This document shows, in pieces, positions 22,311-34,589 of a DNA stretch of 64,000 nt (positions are counted from its first letter, which is position 1; the number at the start of each line of letters is the position of its first letter). This DNA comes from Ashinkailepas kermadecensis (taxonomy: Eukaryota > Arthropoda > Thecostraca > Neolepadidae), in the NCBI GenBank assembly GCA_034440615.1, contig JAOTOM010004297.1, forward strand, positions 62,001 to 126,000. The letters are read 5' to 3'. Made by a program: the position numbers and the translations under genes. The notes below the pieces were generated by a model. The model had not been told where the DNA came from and ran no database searches. It worked only from the letters and a program-made list of their open reading frames with translations.

Positions 22311-22800
22311 GCCAGTGTCGGTACGGCCGGGCGGTATCAATGTCGGTAAGGCTGAACAGTGCCAATGTCGGTAAGGCTGAACAGTGCCAATGTCGGTACG
22401 GCTGAACAGTATCAATGTCAGTACGGCTGAACAGTGCCAATGTCAGTACGGCTGAACAGTGTCAATGTCAGTACGGCTGAACAGTGCCAATGTCAGTACG
22501 GCTGAACAGTGTCAATGTCGGTATGGCTGAACAGTATCAATGTCGGTACGGCTGAACAGTATCAATGTCAGTACGGCTGAACAGTGCCAATGTCAGTACG
22601 GCTGAACAGTGACAATGTCAGTACGGCTGAACAGTTTCAATGTCAGTACGGCTGAATAGTGCCAATGTCGGTACGGCTGAACAGTATCAATGTCGGTACG
22701 GCTGAACAGTATCAATGTCAGTACAGCTGAACAGTGTCAATGTCAGTACGGCTGAACAGTGTCAATGTCAGTACGGCTGAACAGTGCCAATGTCGGCACG
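22310..22800. repeat. 25-bp minisatellite
   Basis: About 19 copies of tgtcagtacggctgaacagt-gccaa, with gtgccaa/gtatcaa/gtgtcaa variants. Confidence 0.94.
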
Positions 22801-22924
22801 GCCAGCGACGGTGTCGGTAGCAGAAATTGGCAGCTAGGTTCAGCGGTCGGTCGGCAACGACTGCACCATTTCAAGTGTACGGCGCGTGTGAGGTGATGAG
22901 CCGTGGTGCTGAGCATCGCCGGTA

Positions 22925-23115
22925 ATCGCGCCAATTGTCGGTAATGTCGCCAGATGGCCGGCAATGTCACCAGATTGCCGGCAATGTCACCAGAGTTCCG
23001 TAAATGTCACCAGATTGCCGGAAATGTCTCCAGATTGCCGGTAATTCCACCAGATTTCCGGAAATATCTCCAAATTGCCGGTAATGCCACCAGATTGCCG
23101 GCAATGTGGCCGACT
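22925..23115. repeat. ~25-bp repeat
   Basis: Seven or eight copies of ccagattgccggcaatgtca-c, diverged. Confidence 0.88.
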
Positions 23116-23339
23116 TGGCCGGAGTGTGCCGTCGCCGCTGTGGCGCCGGCCCGGTCGGGTCGCGTTGCCACAGCCCGGCCGTCACCGCTCCGAAATTGCC
23201 ATCAATGTAATTCCACCGCAGACGAAGCAGCAGCACCGTCAAGATAACCTCGCCGTCAAGATAGCCTCGCCGTCAAGATAGCCCCGCCACCAATAGTCAC
23301 CGCAATGTCACGCCGCATCCAGTTGTGCAAGGTTCACAT

Positions 23340-23525
23340 TAGTGGTGCGCTGGTGCTGCGACACTGCCAACTATCCACGACACAACATTTGTGATTGTGT
23401 CGCGGTGCGCTGGTGCTGCGACACTGCCAACGATCCGCGACGCAATATTGGTGATTGTGTCGCAATGCGCTGGTGCTGCGACACTGCCAACGATCCGCGA
23501 CGCAATATTGGTGATCGTGTCGAGG
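23340..23525. repeat. 60-bp repeat, three copies
   Basis: Units start at 23341, 23401 and 23461: gtgcgctggtgctgcgacac-tgccaacgatccgcgacgca-atattggtgattgtgtcgcg. Confidence 0.93.
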
Positions 23526-23529
23526 ACTG

Positions 23530-25850
23530 TTGATAGTGTTGCATCATGGAGGGACCCAGTACACCATTCTCCCTGGGTACACTCCGGCACACCAGGGTAC
23601 GTTTAACACCATGGCTTGCATTTGCACAGCTTAGCTTGCAATTCAGTCAGCTAAGAGAGATCAAATAGACTAGGAACACGTGTTCTCGTGAACCTTGCGA
23701 CACTGGAGGCGCCTCGACACTAACAGTGATGACGCAGTGCTGGTGGTAGCGTTATATTGACGACAACGCTGCGTCGTCTACAGTGGAATTACCCGGATTT
23801 GAATTTGGTGGCATTGACGATGGCGTTACAGTGGCAGTAATGTGGCACGATAAATAAATGGCAAAGGTGTACCGTTGGTGGCAGTGCCATTGGGTTGTGA
23901 TGTCGCCAGATGGAGTTGTGATGTCGCCAGATGTGTCGATTGGTCGATGGCGCCGATCAAAATGCTCTCGAGCTTGCCGTTATATCAGGCGCGTGTGGGT
24001 GAATCCTGTGTTGTTTTCGCATACCGGCGTCTGTTATGCCAGTGGGGGACTGTAAATGCGAATCAGCCCTGAATTTAGATCGTAGACTGAGTGACTTCAT
24101 GGTTTTTGGGTGCAGCAGTTGCGCATGCTAATCACATCGTATGTTCCACGTGTAAATTATTTCTGCTGCCAAAAATGTCGTTATTTAAGTCTCGTAGAGA
24201 AGTGAGTGGCGGTCTCGGAGCACTTCTGGCTTGTGGTTTGAAGTTGTTCAGTCGCACAATGCAAGATATCACCATACTATGAGCATGTACACGCTTCACA
24301 ATGTGAACAGAGTCAACGGATTATATTCCCGCCAGTCGATCCAGTCGATGTCTAGTCAAGTGTGGACCGGTCTCACGCTAAACAGCATTGGTTTGTTCCT
24401 GTGCTCGAATGCTGTCGTTGATGTGTGAATATCCCTGTCCAAAAGCAGGTGCAACTGAGTTTCCCTGGGCACCTCGGATGCGACTTATTTCTTTTTTTCC
24501 GTCTGCTCCTTGTTCGTATTCTTTTTGTATCCGCGATCACTTTTCTACGTTGATGTTGCCAGTTACGTTGATTGTTTGCGAGCTCCGCCATCTAAAAAAG
24601 GCCTCGAGGAGGTACAGTAAAGGTTCAGGTTCATTCGTTTCGTGTAGCACCCCAAAAGTGCAATGTCAATTTTTAAACATAGTGACATTTATGTCGTGTC
24701 ATCCATTTTGGCGGGGTCCGTGTTTACTTGCTGTGTAGTTCGCGTTCCAGTTGACTATTTTATCTTGCTATTCTACCTCTCTTGAATGGCTCCCGATCGC
24801 CGTATTTCTGCTTGGTCCTGGCCAACTCGGAGGACTGGCCCGGTTGGGCTATTCTGGCAGCCGACGTAGGTGCGCCAGATGGCCGACAGAGTGGCTCGGC
24901 AGCGGCGACCAGTTATGTACATCTACTGGACTGCCATCGATCTTCCTCAGAGTCATCGGCCGGCCGACACTGTCGGTTGGTTAGGTTACGCTTCCGATTG
25001 ATTTTCAATCATGACGAGACGGCCGGTCGGTACTGCGGTGCGTGCGCGAGGGGGAGGGAAGGGTGGCGGTTCGTTGCGGCATGTGTTGCGCGCAGAGGGT
25101 GCTGTGTCATGTGTGCCACGCCAAATACACTGTGATACAGCGACGACGTCAGTCTCATTCATCAATGCCATGGATTTCGTCGACCCGGCCGATTGGAAAC
25201 TACACTACTAATCCGGGCAGATCTGGAGGAGCGTATTTGACCTGATGTATTTGATCGTATTTGATCTGGAGCTAGTATTTATGTATTTGACCTGATTACG
25301 CGCCGTAAGGCATGCATTCGGTTCCTCTCCGCGCTGACTCTTGAGGTCAAGTGATACCATGTCAAATGGAGGAGCGCCATTTACACGCACACGCACGCAC
25401 GCACGTACATCCATCCAGAAATGCATCACACCTGATAGAATTCCCCCTGATTTGACACTATCACGCAATTGCAGAACACTGGTGTAGCATGGTCGAATGA
25501 CATGGAAGCATGCGCGCGTTTGGTTTCCATGACGGTTTTTTATGTCGTTTGTCTTCGCTTCGCTGTGTGGATACAAGTCACGTGCAGCAAGTAGATTCTG
25601 TCTGCTGTTGCGATCCAGGTCGCTCGAGTGGGTGCGCAGAAAGGCGCGATGGTTCTGGTTCGAAGGATCTGAAAATTGTGTGCATTGTGGCGAATGAATG
25701 GTGTCCGATTCTCGGGGAATGATGTATCGTGTGTGGGCTGTTCAGCCGACGCTTTTCGAAACAGATTGTGCGCAGAAAAATGTAATGTGCGACTCTCGCG
25801 CTGGGAAGGGAATCTGTCTACAAAATTACTCCAGCAAACCCTGATATGCT
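23530..25850. other. Intergenic, no gene recognised
   Basis: Unique sequence of moderate GC. The longest open frames (a 116-codon + frame at 24388 and an Arg/Lys-rich 72-codon frame on the minus strand at 24591) have no recognisable features or splice context. Confidence 0.45.
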
Positions 25851-26204
25851 ACCGTGTAATTTACCCTTTTTACATGAACAGGTCAGCCGTAAACGGACAT
25901 TTCCGATGCGGTCGATTCGCAAAAGTTCCGATCGCGCGGCCCGTTTACAAGGCAAGGCAGCCGCCTAATCGGATTTGTACGATTTGACGGCTGACGCAAG
26001 GTGGTGAAAAGTTCCGAATATTTGGCGCATTTTTGCGCTTCTGACGCACCTGCCTCGATCAACGGCGTACAAAGGCACAAGGTCAATGGTCAATGATCCA
26101 CGTAGTTATAGGCTGTTGGGCAGAGATATAGGGAATCCTTGAATTCGAAGCATTCACGTAGCCGATGACAACATAGCCCTTTCTTCTTCGTGAATCCAAT
26201 GGTG

Positions 26205-26315
26205 CATTGTTTCCAGACTATGTTCCATAGTATAGGTTCCAGACTATGTAATGGTGCATTGTTTCCAGACTATGTTCCATAGTATAGGTTCCAGACTATG
26301 TAATGGTGCATTGTT
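26205..26315. repeat. Direct duplication of ~52 bp
   Basis: ggtgcattgtttccagacta-tgttccatagtataggttcc-agactatgtaat occurs twice, with a third partial copy at 26304. Confidence 0.9.
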
Positions 26316-26404
26316 CCAGACTGTGCGATAGTCAAATAAACAGGGCAAATCAGGTTCACTACGCAATCCAAGAGATAAATCAGCAAAACCCAAACGCTTT
26401 CACA

Positions 26405-26845
26405 AATCCCAGGCGCGCACCCAGGATTTTTCCATGGGGGGGGGGGGCCCGGACCGAAAAGGGCACTTGGCCGGCTCCAAAAGGGCACTTTGCGGCCCGG
26501 GGCACACTGGAAGGTTTGCTGACCGGGGAGGGGGGTGCGTGAATTTTCCATGGGACACGTTATATGTTATAGCACCGAACCCTCGTATTTACAATAAGGC
26601 ATAGGACAGGAAAGGGCACAGGGGAATGTCATTGTTAGGCCAAAAGGGCAGTTTTGGGCCCAAAGGGCACCTTTGGCACAGGCGGGGCACATAAGGTAGG
26701 TTATTTTTTGGCCAAATTTGGGACATTCCGGCCAAGAGGGCACTTTTCCGTCAAAAGGGAACTTTTGGCCAAAAGGGCACTTTGGTCTCATGGGGGGCCG
26801 GGCCGGGCCCCCTGCCCCCCCTCCGGTGCGCCCATGACAAATCCG
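26405..26845. mobile_element. MITE-like element with G-runs and aaaagggcac repeats
   Basis: Starts gcgcgcacccaggattttt with a G12 run (26437 on) and ends cccccctccggtgcgcccatgac, which is partly complementary to the start. Between them is a degenerate decamer array (aaaagggcac / ccaaaagggc). No coding potential. Short elements with this kind of end are common among non-autonomous invertebrate DNA transposons; the family is not assigned. Confidence 0.4.
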
Positions 26846-27254
26846 CAAGTTAGAACACTCCGCCAAATAGCAAAACTCACGGTTGTGGCACGCACTAATA
26901 GCGTGACGTCTCAGCGCTGGTTTCAGCTGTTACGTGTCTGATTGTTGTGTTTCATAACTAGGTTTGCAATTACAATTAAAAACAAGACGTTTATTTTTCA
27001 TAATTACCCTAAATTTACTCAAATGTAAGAAGAGAATAGCTTCAAGAAGTGTCATGAACCTTGCAGCCGTACCGTTATTTGTTCATGATTGGCGCTAATC
27101 GCAAAATTCCACTTACCGAAACGTAAATGTGCGTTAAGTTTTTGCATGTTTTGCTACGCAAAAGCCCGTTTATAAGAGCATTATTTTCGCAAGTATTCCA
27201 AATCGCATCGTATTCGGAAGTTTTGCTGCTCATGTAAACGGGGTAATTGTCCGT

Positions 27255-28225
27255 ATTTAATGTCCAGAGCGACTAAGACACATACTCTCGCGAGGTTTGT
27301 GTCGTGTCTCTACGAACTAGCCTGATGTTGACTTGAGGCATGGAACGCTGTTAGAGACCAGAGCTGTTCATTATATTTGTTCCGGCTGTTCACACATCAG
27401 TTAGAGACAAAATAAAGCATACAACATCGCCGTGTATATCTCTGCTATATCTGGTGACCGGACACGTGGCCACTTTTATCATTGCACTTGCATGCGATCA
27501 TTTGTCTATGCATTCATCCTGACCCTTTGACTCTGCCTTCTGGGGTTGGTCTCTGACGAATGTTTCAATTTGCATGCATAGAAACAGCGCATTTGAACGA
27601 CGTTGTGATCTGCCATTGACCTGCGCTAGCTTCATGACCTTAATGGACCGGAACACCATTTTCGGCACATGAACCCTGTTCCCATGGGCACCCCTAATCG
27701 CCCTTGATCGTGATCAAGGCACTAATCGCGATCAGGCCGGTCGTGGGAACACCCGTAATCCTGTTGGTAATCCGGTTAGTAATCCTGTTACTAATCTACC
27801 ATGCGTTCGAGCTCAGCGGGCTCGATCGCGATCATGACTGACAAGGTTTGTTTTTGGTTTTTTTAAATTGCGATTGTTAACTGTGTAGCAAATTATTTCC
27901 ATATATTTCTATGTTTTTGTGCGTACTTTGGCAAAAATACATACGACGTGTATTGGTTAATTAGTTGCATGTATATACCTATCTATTTTTGTCCCACCGA
28001 CCGTCCAGGGACAACTTCCCACGTCCTCGGCCTTTGCGTCCTGATAAAGCGCGAGACCAAAGTTATATACCAGCGCGAGTTGTCTGTGGACCGTGTGGAT
28101 TGCTGAATATATAATTGAAGTTGTTCACGTTGTTGGCTGCTGAAGTGTGAAGAAGAGGCTTCTTTTTCATTGAAGGTGAGTGGAAATGAAACACAATACT
28201 GGGAGGACAGATATATATAATTTAT
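27255..28225. other. Intergenic AT-rich DNA before LINE copy 2
   Basis: No gene seen. Contains a short palindromic word ccttgatc-gt-gatcaagg at 27703 and repeated gtaatcc(t/g)gtt near 27755-27790. Confidence 0.45.
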
Positions 28226-29587
28226 AATTATCAAAGATAGAATAGTTAGTTTTCTGGAAGGAAACAGATTGATTCAAGATATTCAACATGGGTTTAGAAA
28301 AGGGAGATCGTTTCTCACAAATCTCTTGGACTTTTTAAATTTTGCTACAGAACAATTTGATCAGGGAAATCAGGTTGATGTAGCATATCTTGACTTTAGT
28401 AAGGCCTTTGACAAGGTACCCCATAAACGGTTAATGATGCAGCTTCAGGTCCATGGCATTGCAGGTGTCATCCTAAAATGGATTGAGTTGTGGCTTTCAG
28501 ATAGACAGCAGAGAGTGATGCTTAATGGTACAAAGCCATCATGGCAAAATGTTCTTAGTGGAGTCCCTCAGGGGTCGGTACTGGAGCCACTGTTGTTCAT
28601 TATATTTGTGAATAGCATTGAATGTGGCCTAAGCAGTAAGGTTTTGAAATTTGCGGATGATTTGAAGATCTTTAGGGCAATAACAGGGCACAATGAGCAG
28701 GTTTTGCTGCAGAATGACTTAGACGAGCTTGTGAAGTGGTCCGAAAAATGGCAAATGAAGTTTAATTTTGATAAGTGCAAAGTCATGCATGTAGGTAGGC
28801 AGCATATGAAGGCGCCATACTTGATGGATGGCCAAGTACTATCTGTGACTCAGCAGGAGAAGGACTTAGGTGTTATTTTGAACACAAAATTGGGGGCATC
28901 AGAACAGACCAAAGAAGCCAGGAAGAAGGCACTAAGAATGCTTGGGGCGATACAGAGAAATGTGCCATACAAAAGTGAGGAGGTCATCAGGAAGCTTTAC
29001 TGTGCATATGTCGGGCCACACTTAGAATAGTGTGTCCAAGCTTGGTCCCCTAGTTATGAGAAAGATTGTTGGCTTTTAGAGAGAGAGTACAAAAGAGGGC
29101 AACAAAAATGGTTGATGGCATAGGCAACCTGGCATATGAGGACAGATTGAAGAAATTGAATATGTTTTCACTTAGATATAGAAGGCTGAGAGGAGATCTC
29201 ATCGAGGTTTTTAAATTTGTTCATGGTCAGGAACAGGGATATCTCAGGGAAATGTTTGAATTTAACAGAAATGATGCAATTAGAGGTCATCAATTCAAAA
29301 TTAAAGTTAATCACAGCAGGACAAGGTTAAGACAGTCTTTCTTCACCAACAGGGTAGTAGAACACTGGAACCAGCTGCCAGGAACAATTGTCAGTATCAA
29401 CACACTGAACATCTTTAAAAACGGCATGGACAATCATTATAAGAATAGGGGGCTTGTTTTTCTGTATTCCAGGGAGGGTTGATTGACAGATTTGGTGGGC
29501 AACTGGTTCAGTGTACAAAGTGCAACCAAGAAGGGCCCTTGTGGCTCATAGTTGCACTGATCTTTTATGTCTTTATGTCTTTATGAC
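28226..29587 (+). mobile_element. CR1-like LINE copy 2, RT fragment with 3' end
   Basis: Close relative of copy 1 on the opposite strand, 5'-truncated in the middle of RT (shared sequence starts at aattatcaaag). It contains HGFRKGRSFLTNLL, DFSKAFDKVPH, SGVPQGSVLEPLLFI (G to E change) and FADDLK. A TAG stop at 29028-29030 replaces the residue after HLE, and an indel near 29080 shifts the frame before RVQKRATKMVDGIGNL. The C-terminal part runs to about 29480, and the 3' end is three TTTATGTC-like units (29562-29587). It has a much shorter 3' UTR than copy 1, so it is a different subfamily or an internally deleted copy. Intergenic. Confidence 0.88.
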
Positions 29588-29589
29588 GG

Positions 29590-31400
29590 TCTTGCTCTGT
29601 TTATATTTCTATGTCATGGGAAGGTGTGAAAATGTGCAGTCATCGATGATAGGAAGGTGTGCCAATTTTCAAAGCCATATATTACGAACGGTGTGGAAGC
29701 ATCTGAGAAAACCCGCCAGGAAAGACAGGGGGGGTAGCTTGATGCCCGCATCTCGAGAATTAGAAAGTCATCGTGTCGTCAGCCGTGACTAATTAAAAAC
29801 TGACCAACCTGTGGGACTAATTAAAAACTGACCAACCTGTGGGATTCTAACCGGCGTCCTGATGCGCGTGGTTTGCGAAGTATGGCGCTTCTACCGGTCT
29901 CCTAGTTCTGTTTGCATTCGAGTACTCTACCTTGTCGCTCTTGCTATTGCCATTCACCATTTCGGCTCGGTTTGCAGATTATTAGAGGTGGCCAAAAATT
30001 GTTCGTCCACTTTTATCGATTTCGTCCACATTTGCTGATGTGCACTTTTGCATCTATATCTCGACAACGGTTGCGAGTAGGGTGGTGAATTTGATTGAAT
30101 ATTTGATCAACGGTTAAAAGTCGGCTCACTTCAAAGTGCATTCAATTTGAAACTCGGTTAGGCAACGGGTGTACCCGTGATGCGCCACTACTTTCCCCAT
30201 TGGTAGTACATACGAAGGTAGGCCGGAGCCAATGGTCGAGCGAATTGCCATCGTGCGGAAGCAAAACGGTCGTGGAGACTACATTTTATGATATTCATTA
30301 CATAGCTAACGTTTATAGACGTTCTTGGTTTGGCTTGGAAATATGGAAACATTCCTCACCATCATTTTTCACACATAATTTTGTCCGACACATTTGACAT
30401 TGCACGTCAAAAACGTACGAAATTTGCACCCAATTTTTGTTTAGCGTCACGATGGGTCCATACCTGAAGGGAAACAGAGAATCGCACATGTAAGTTGCTT
30501 GGTTTTGGAGATATTTGTAAAGAACCGGAGAGGTAGCGAATCCCCTTTCCAATACACGTGTTAATTCGGGAATGACGGGTCGTTTCCCCTTTCGGTTTTC
30601 ACGATTGCAATGGAGCGAACCAATCCAGGTGAACCTGGATTACACCAAACTGACGTCACAGAAGCATGTGCCTGGACGATCGCGGGATTCTTGTACTGTT
30701 AACGACTACGTCATCCATGTCACCACCGACCATGACGGATTGTCGGTGGTGATATTGAGGTCCTTTGCGTTGCATTTACACGTGATCTGTTCAAAGCATC
30801 TGGGTTATCATAGGTCATGTCAACAGACCTTGGCCAATCTGGGAAACTACTAATTCGATGGGATCTATCACTGATATGGGAATGGAAATAGTTCATTTGT
30901 CGGCCAACAACGATACGTATAATTATTTAAGCTGCATTATCGTACCGCACATGCTACATATGATGGATCATAGTCGAGTATCACATTCCACTCACAGGGC
31001 ATTATCTCTTTGACCTAACATTTCCTTACGTAACCCAGCGTGACCTTGTATTCAAAATGTTCTAAGTTGAGCTTTTGAGGCATTCAATACCATTCAGTAA
31101 AAACATCATTATTGTATTCGGTAAGTTCGGGGATATAATGCGGTCTACCTAAGACCGAAGCATACTGTGCTTGACCTGACCTGTGACACCATCAGTGGCC
31201 TCCAGGTTAGCAAAATTTGGTGTCATGGCCAAGGGGAGGGGACGAGGGGTGCTGTCACCTCCTCCTTTCACCTCCTCCTTGGGCCCCGGTGGACTCCTAG
31301 CGCAACCCGAAGAAAGGTCGCGCCGTAATCGTACGTAATTTTCTAAGGGATCGCCATGGCGGCGATAGAAGGGAGAATAACACTTTTTATGGCTGCTGTC
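29590..31400. other. Intergenic, no gene recognised
   Basis: Unique sequence. A 23-bp direct repeat (gactaattaaaaactgacca-acc) occurs at 29787 and 29816. No coding region supported. Confidence 0.45.
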
Positions 31401-31690
31401 GGACCCCTGAGAACGTCTACGAACGCTCACTAGTCCTTATGAACAAACGTCCACAGGCCATTATGGACCTAAACGATGCCTTTACAAGGACGCCTGTACG
31501 GATCCTTACAGGCGTATGCGGGTCCTTACGAATGTCCACGAGCCCTTATGGACGGGCGCTTACGACGGGCGCTACGGGCGCTCACGAACGTCTGTGGGGG
31601 GCGCTTACGAACGGATGTGGGTTCTTACAAATGCGTACATGTTCTTGCGAGAGTCTACGAACCCCTGCAAACGCTTGCTTACGCCTTACG
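31400..31690. repeat. Degenerate repeat of gaacg/ttacgaacg words
   Basis: Irregular copies of a 20-25-bp unit around gtccttacgaa / gcgcttacgaacg. The open frames in it are artefacts. Confidence 0.6.
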
Positions 31691-31699
31691 GAATACTGG

Positions 31700-32670
31700 A
31701 TCGACGTTGTTTTTTTCAAGGAAGCTTTGAAATCATGAATCTGTATGCACGTTTGGATGGTCTGCATTCCTGATCTATACCAGTGCCATGTTTACATACA
31801 ATTTAATGAGGCAGGGGATCCGACAATCCGGGGTACCAAAGATGATAAAATAATTATTTTTATCGGGGATAAATAGACCTTTTTCGAAATAAAGTGATCG
31901 ACATACGGGAAATTCAAAAGTCGTGGGGGTGGTCTGGGCCTCCTCCTTGGAAAATTATTGCCTACGTCCCCTTCCTGGCCACAGTTTGACTTTTACCTTT
32001 TAAGTGGTAAAATCGTTTGAATTGTCTTTTGAAAAATAAAGGTTATCACAGAAAGTAGGTGTGGCAATGTTACACCAACCTTTAAGTTGGTGCGGCAATG
32101 GCCATGCCCGACATACCGCATTCTACACGCATGCATGTCTTGGAAAAAGTCGTGAGCATCTCTAGCTTAGCATCCAATAAATAATTTAGCCGTAAGTGTT
32201 ACCTGATAGCAATAATATTACCCAACGCAGATTGTGGAGCGCGACTTACTACACTGGCCTCATCTATGAATAATTTCTGAACTACGTGTATGCTTGACAC
32301 GATTGTCAATTTTTAATGGCAATGCACTGCGATAATGTAGGGGTTCTGGTGTAAATTGAACCCACATCGCCCAAGCTTCAATACAATTACTACTGTATTC
32401 CTCATGTTGCTTATGCTGGTAGTCGCAGACCAAAATATGTGAAAAGTCCACATTTCGAAAAAAACATAAATCGATCCGTGCGGGAAAAAATAGAACAAGT
32501 TCAAAAGTAGTTGATATTCGAAATCAACATCAAAAACTGTATCAAAATATTGAGAATTACTACGGCGCGAAATGGTCTGAGGAGGCCGAAGCGCCTAAGT
32601 TAACAAAACAAACATGGGGAACTAGCAACACATTAAAAGAAAGTACAAAAGAGGTAACCCTATGGTACAT
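31700..32670. other. Intergenic, no gene recognised
   Basis: AT-rich. A short inverted pair caacctttaagttgg at 32077-32091 is the only structure noticed. Confidence 0.4.
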
Positions 32671-32674
32671 GTAT

Positions 32675-33060
32675 GTGTGTGTGCGTCAGTGAACATCAGC
32701 ATGTACATGCATGTGTGATGGTGCACTTGTCAGTATGTGCTTAAATGCATGTATGTGTAAATGTCTATTTGGATGTGTGTATCTGTATTTATATGTATGC
32801 ATATGCACGTATGCGCATGTGTATGGACATGTATAGGTGTGTATATGTATGTCCATATTTGTGTATTCATGTGTATATGTATATATATGTGTATATATGT
32901 ATGTATATATATGCACGTGCATATGCGTGTGCATGTGTATGTATGCATATGCATATTTATGTGTGCCTGTGCATGTGGGTGTACATATGCAAGTGTTGTG
33001 TGCATGTGCAAGTGTGTGGGTGTGTTCAAGTATGCATTGACATGTGTGTGCATGTATCGC
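32675..33060. repeat. Cryptic TG/TA-rich simple repeat
   Basis: Nearly 390 bp of alternating purine-pyrimidine words (tatgtgtatg, gtgcatgtgtatg) without a fixed unit. Open frames on both strands (Tyr/Met/Cys-rich and His/Thr-rich) come from the composition. SINE family 1 lies directly after it. Confidence 0.85.
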
Positions 33061-33064
33061 CCCG

Positions 33065-33375
33065 GTAGCGCCCCGATAGCGCGGTTGGTTAGAGCGCTGG
33101 CCTGCTCTGGTCTCCCCTGTCCTGGCAACACAGGGTTCGAGTCGCTTCGCGCGCTCGCATTTAGCCCCCAGCTGGGAGGGCCAGTTGGCAACTGGCCCAA
33201 TGAGGCCGGGGACGAGCTACCGGGCGGCCGTGTCTGTGCATTGACGGCACATTAAACTTTCGGTCAAAATTCTGCCGTTGAACTGGAATTCATGGATCGG
33301 GTGGTGGGGGCCACCGTTCACGCAACAGGCTCTGCTTAGCAATAGGACCCTGGTTCATAAAGCCACCCCAGGAAG
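33065..33375 (+). mobile_element. tRNA-derived SINE, family 1, well-preserved copy
   Basis: The head has an A box TAGCGCGGTTGG (33077-33088), agagcgctggcc, and a B box GGTTCGAGTCG (33134-33144), as in a tRNA gene but with an over-long variable region and no acceptor stem pairing. A body of about 230 bp follows, shared with the copy at 3100. I call it a SINE rather than a tRNA because of the body and the second copy. Confidence 0.8.
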
Positions 33376-33379
33376 AACT

Positions 33380-34560
33380 CAGATTACATTTTTTGTAATG
33401 TACCTGCGTAGGTATATTTTACATTGCATCTCCCTTCTCCCTTCTCCCCTCATAACACATTTCACGGTGTGTCCCCGGGAGTTCCTTGGTGTTACCAGCT
33501 TACTACCTAGCTGAGGTGCTCCTGGGACCACTTCTGCTAATACTTGGTGGTGGCCTATCTGCAAAAAGAACTACGGTTAAAAAGGATGCAAATATTTGGA
33601 CTGAACTAGGACTTTGGCGAATGGTGACATGTATCGGTATTATGTATGCTAAGACATTCCTAAGCTGATTGTCCCGATTTGAACAACGGGTCACAGGAAA
33701 GCCCAGCATAAATCGAACCTGTAATAGTGCGTGTAGCCAAATAGGATAGGCTGCTGCATATGAAACAGGGGTCGACATTGGAAAAAGGAAAACTTCGTAG
33801 CTCGGTATCCACCCTAATCCGCCCTGTGCACGGACACATCCATATCAGCTGCCCGCCCATAGGGAAGGTGCTAAGACGAAGATGCCTGACCTACCAACTT
33901 CAAATAATCTTGTCATTACCTCTACCGCCTTGAGTGGAAAAACATACATAAAAACAGCGTCGATCTTCAAACTGATTACGATCAGTCGGTATCAAGCAGA
34001 TCAGTTGATCAGATCGAGCTGATTGCCACTTCGATGACCATGCGTCAGAACGTAGCGCTGCAGATGCTACAGCAGTAACACTAACTTCCACTGTTGCAAC
34101 GCTAACATTCGATCAACGTACATAATATCGTTCACTTGGCAATGCCAATGTTTGACAACGCCAACTCTGCAACGTGCAACAACAGTTTTCCTGGCGATCT
34201 TTCGACCGTGTCGATGGCCGACAACAGTCGATCCAACCCCACCGCGACTCGGGCCGTTCGGGCAGATCCTGAGTGGTGCGGTACAATCTAACCGCCAGGC
34301 ACGCTGGAACCGCGCTGAGAAGAGCAGCGTCGGGAACACTGGAACATCACAACCAGCCCGCACCAGGCTTGTCTGAGTGCAGCTCTTTCTGCCAGGGCAA
34401 CAATTCGCCGGCATCCTCACGAGCACAAAGTCGTGACTGCGCATGTCGCAGTAAGTCGGCTCAGCGTTCGTGTGACGTTCGACCGGGATGATGTAAGTCG
34501 ACATTTCGGCTCGGAAATATGGAGTGAGCCACCTGCTTCCACTCCCCCACCCACCACCCT
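33380..34560. other. Intergenic, no gene recognised
   Basis: Unique sequence with a run of cttctcccttctcccc near 33432. No coding region supported. Confidence 0.4.
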
Positions 34561-34589
34561 TGCGTGGCGCACTGCGGCTCGACCGTGGC

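Larger units (their letters stand above)
25855..27250. mobile_element. Possible decayed DNA transposon with terminal inverted repeats
   Basis: The left end taatttacccttttTACATGAACAG (25858 on) resembles the reverse complement of the right end, ...cagcaaaactt..CTGCTCATGTAAACGGGGTAATT (27225-27248). Further in, TTCCGATGCG and gcaaaagttccg on the left have counterparts on the right. There is no transposase reading frame inside. A second GC-rich repeat, 26405-26845 (gcgcgcacccaggattttt ... cggtgcgcccatgac, itself with inverted ends), is nested within. Confidence 0.35.

Noticed and set aside
24373..24591. Basic 72-codon minus-strand frame (Arg/Lys-rich, Cys near the end)
   Set aside because: Briefly looked like a heparin-binding tail, but there is no acceptor or donor in phase and no second exon to join.
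33065..33145. A tRNA gene
   Set aside because: A and B boxes are present, but the arms do not close into a normal cloverleaf, and the body with a second copy at 3100 shows it is a SINE.
32730..33255. Frames rich in Tyr, Cys, Met or His
   Set aside because: Compositional consequence of the TG/TA-rich tract.
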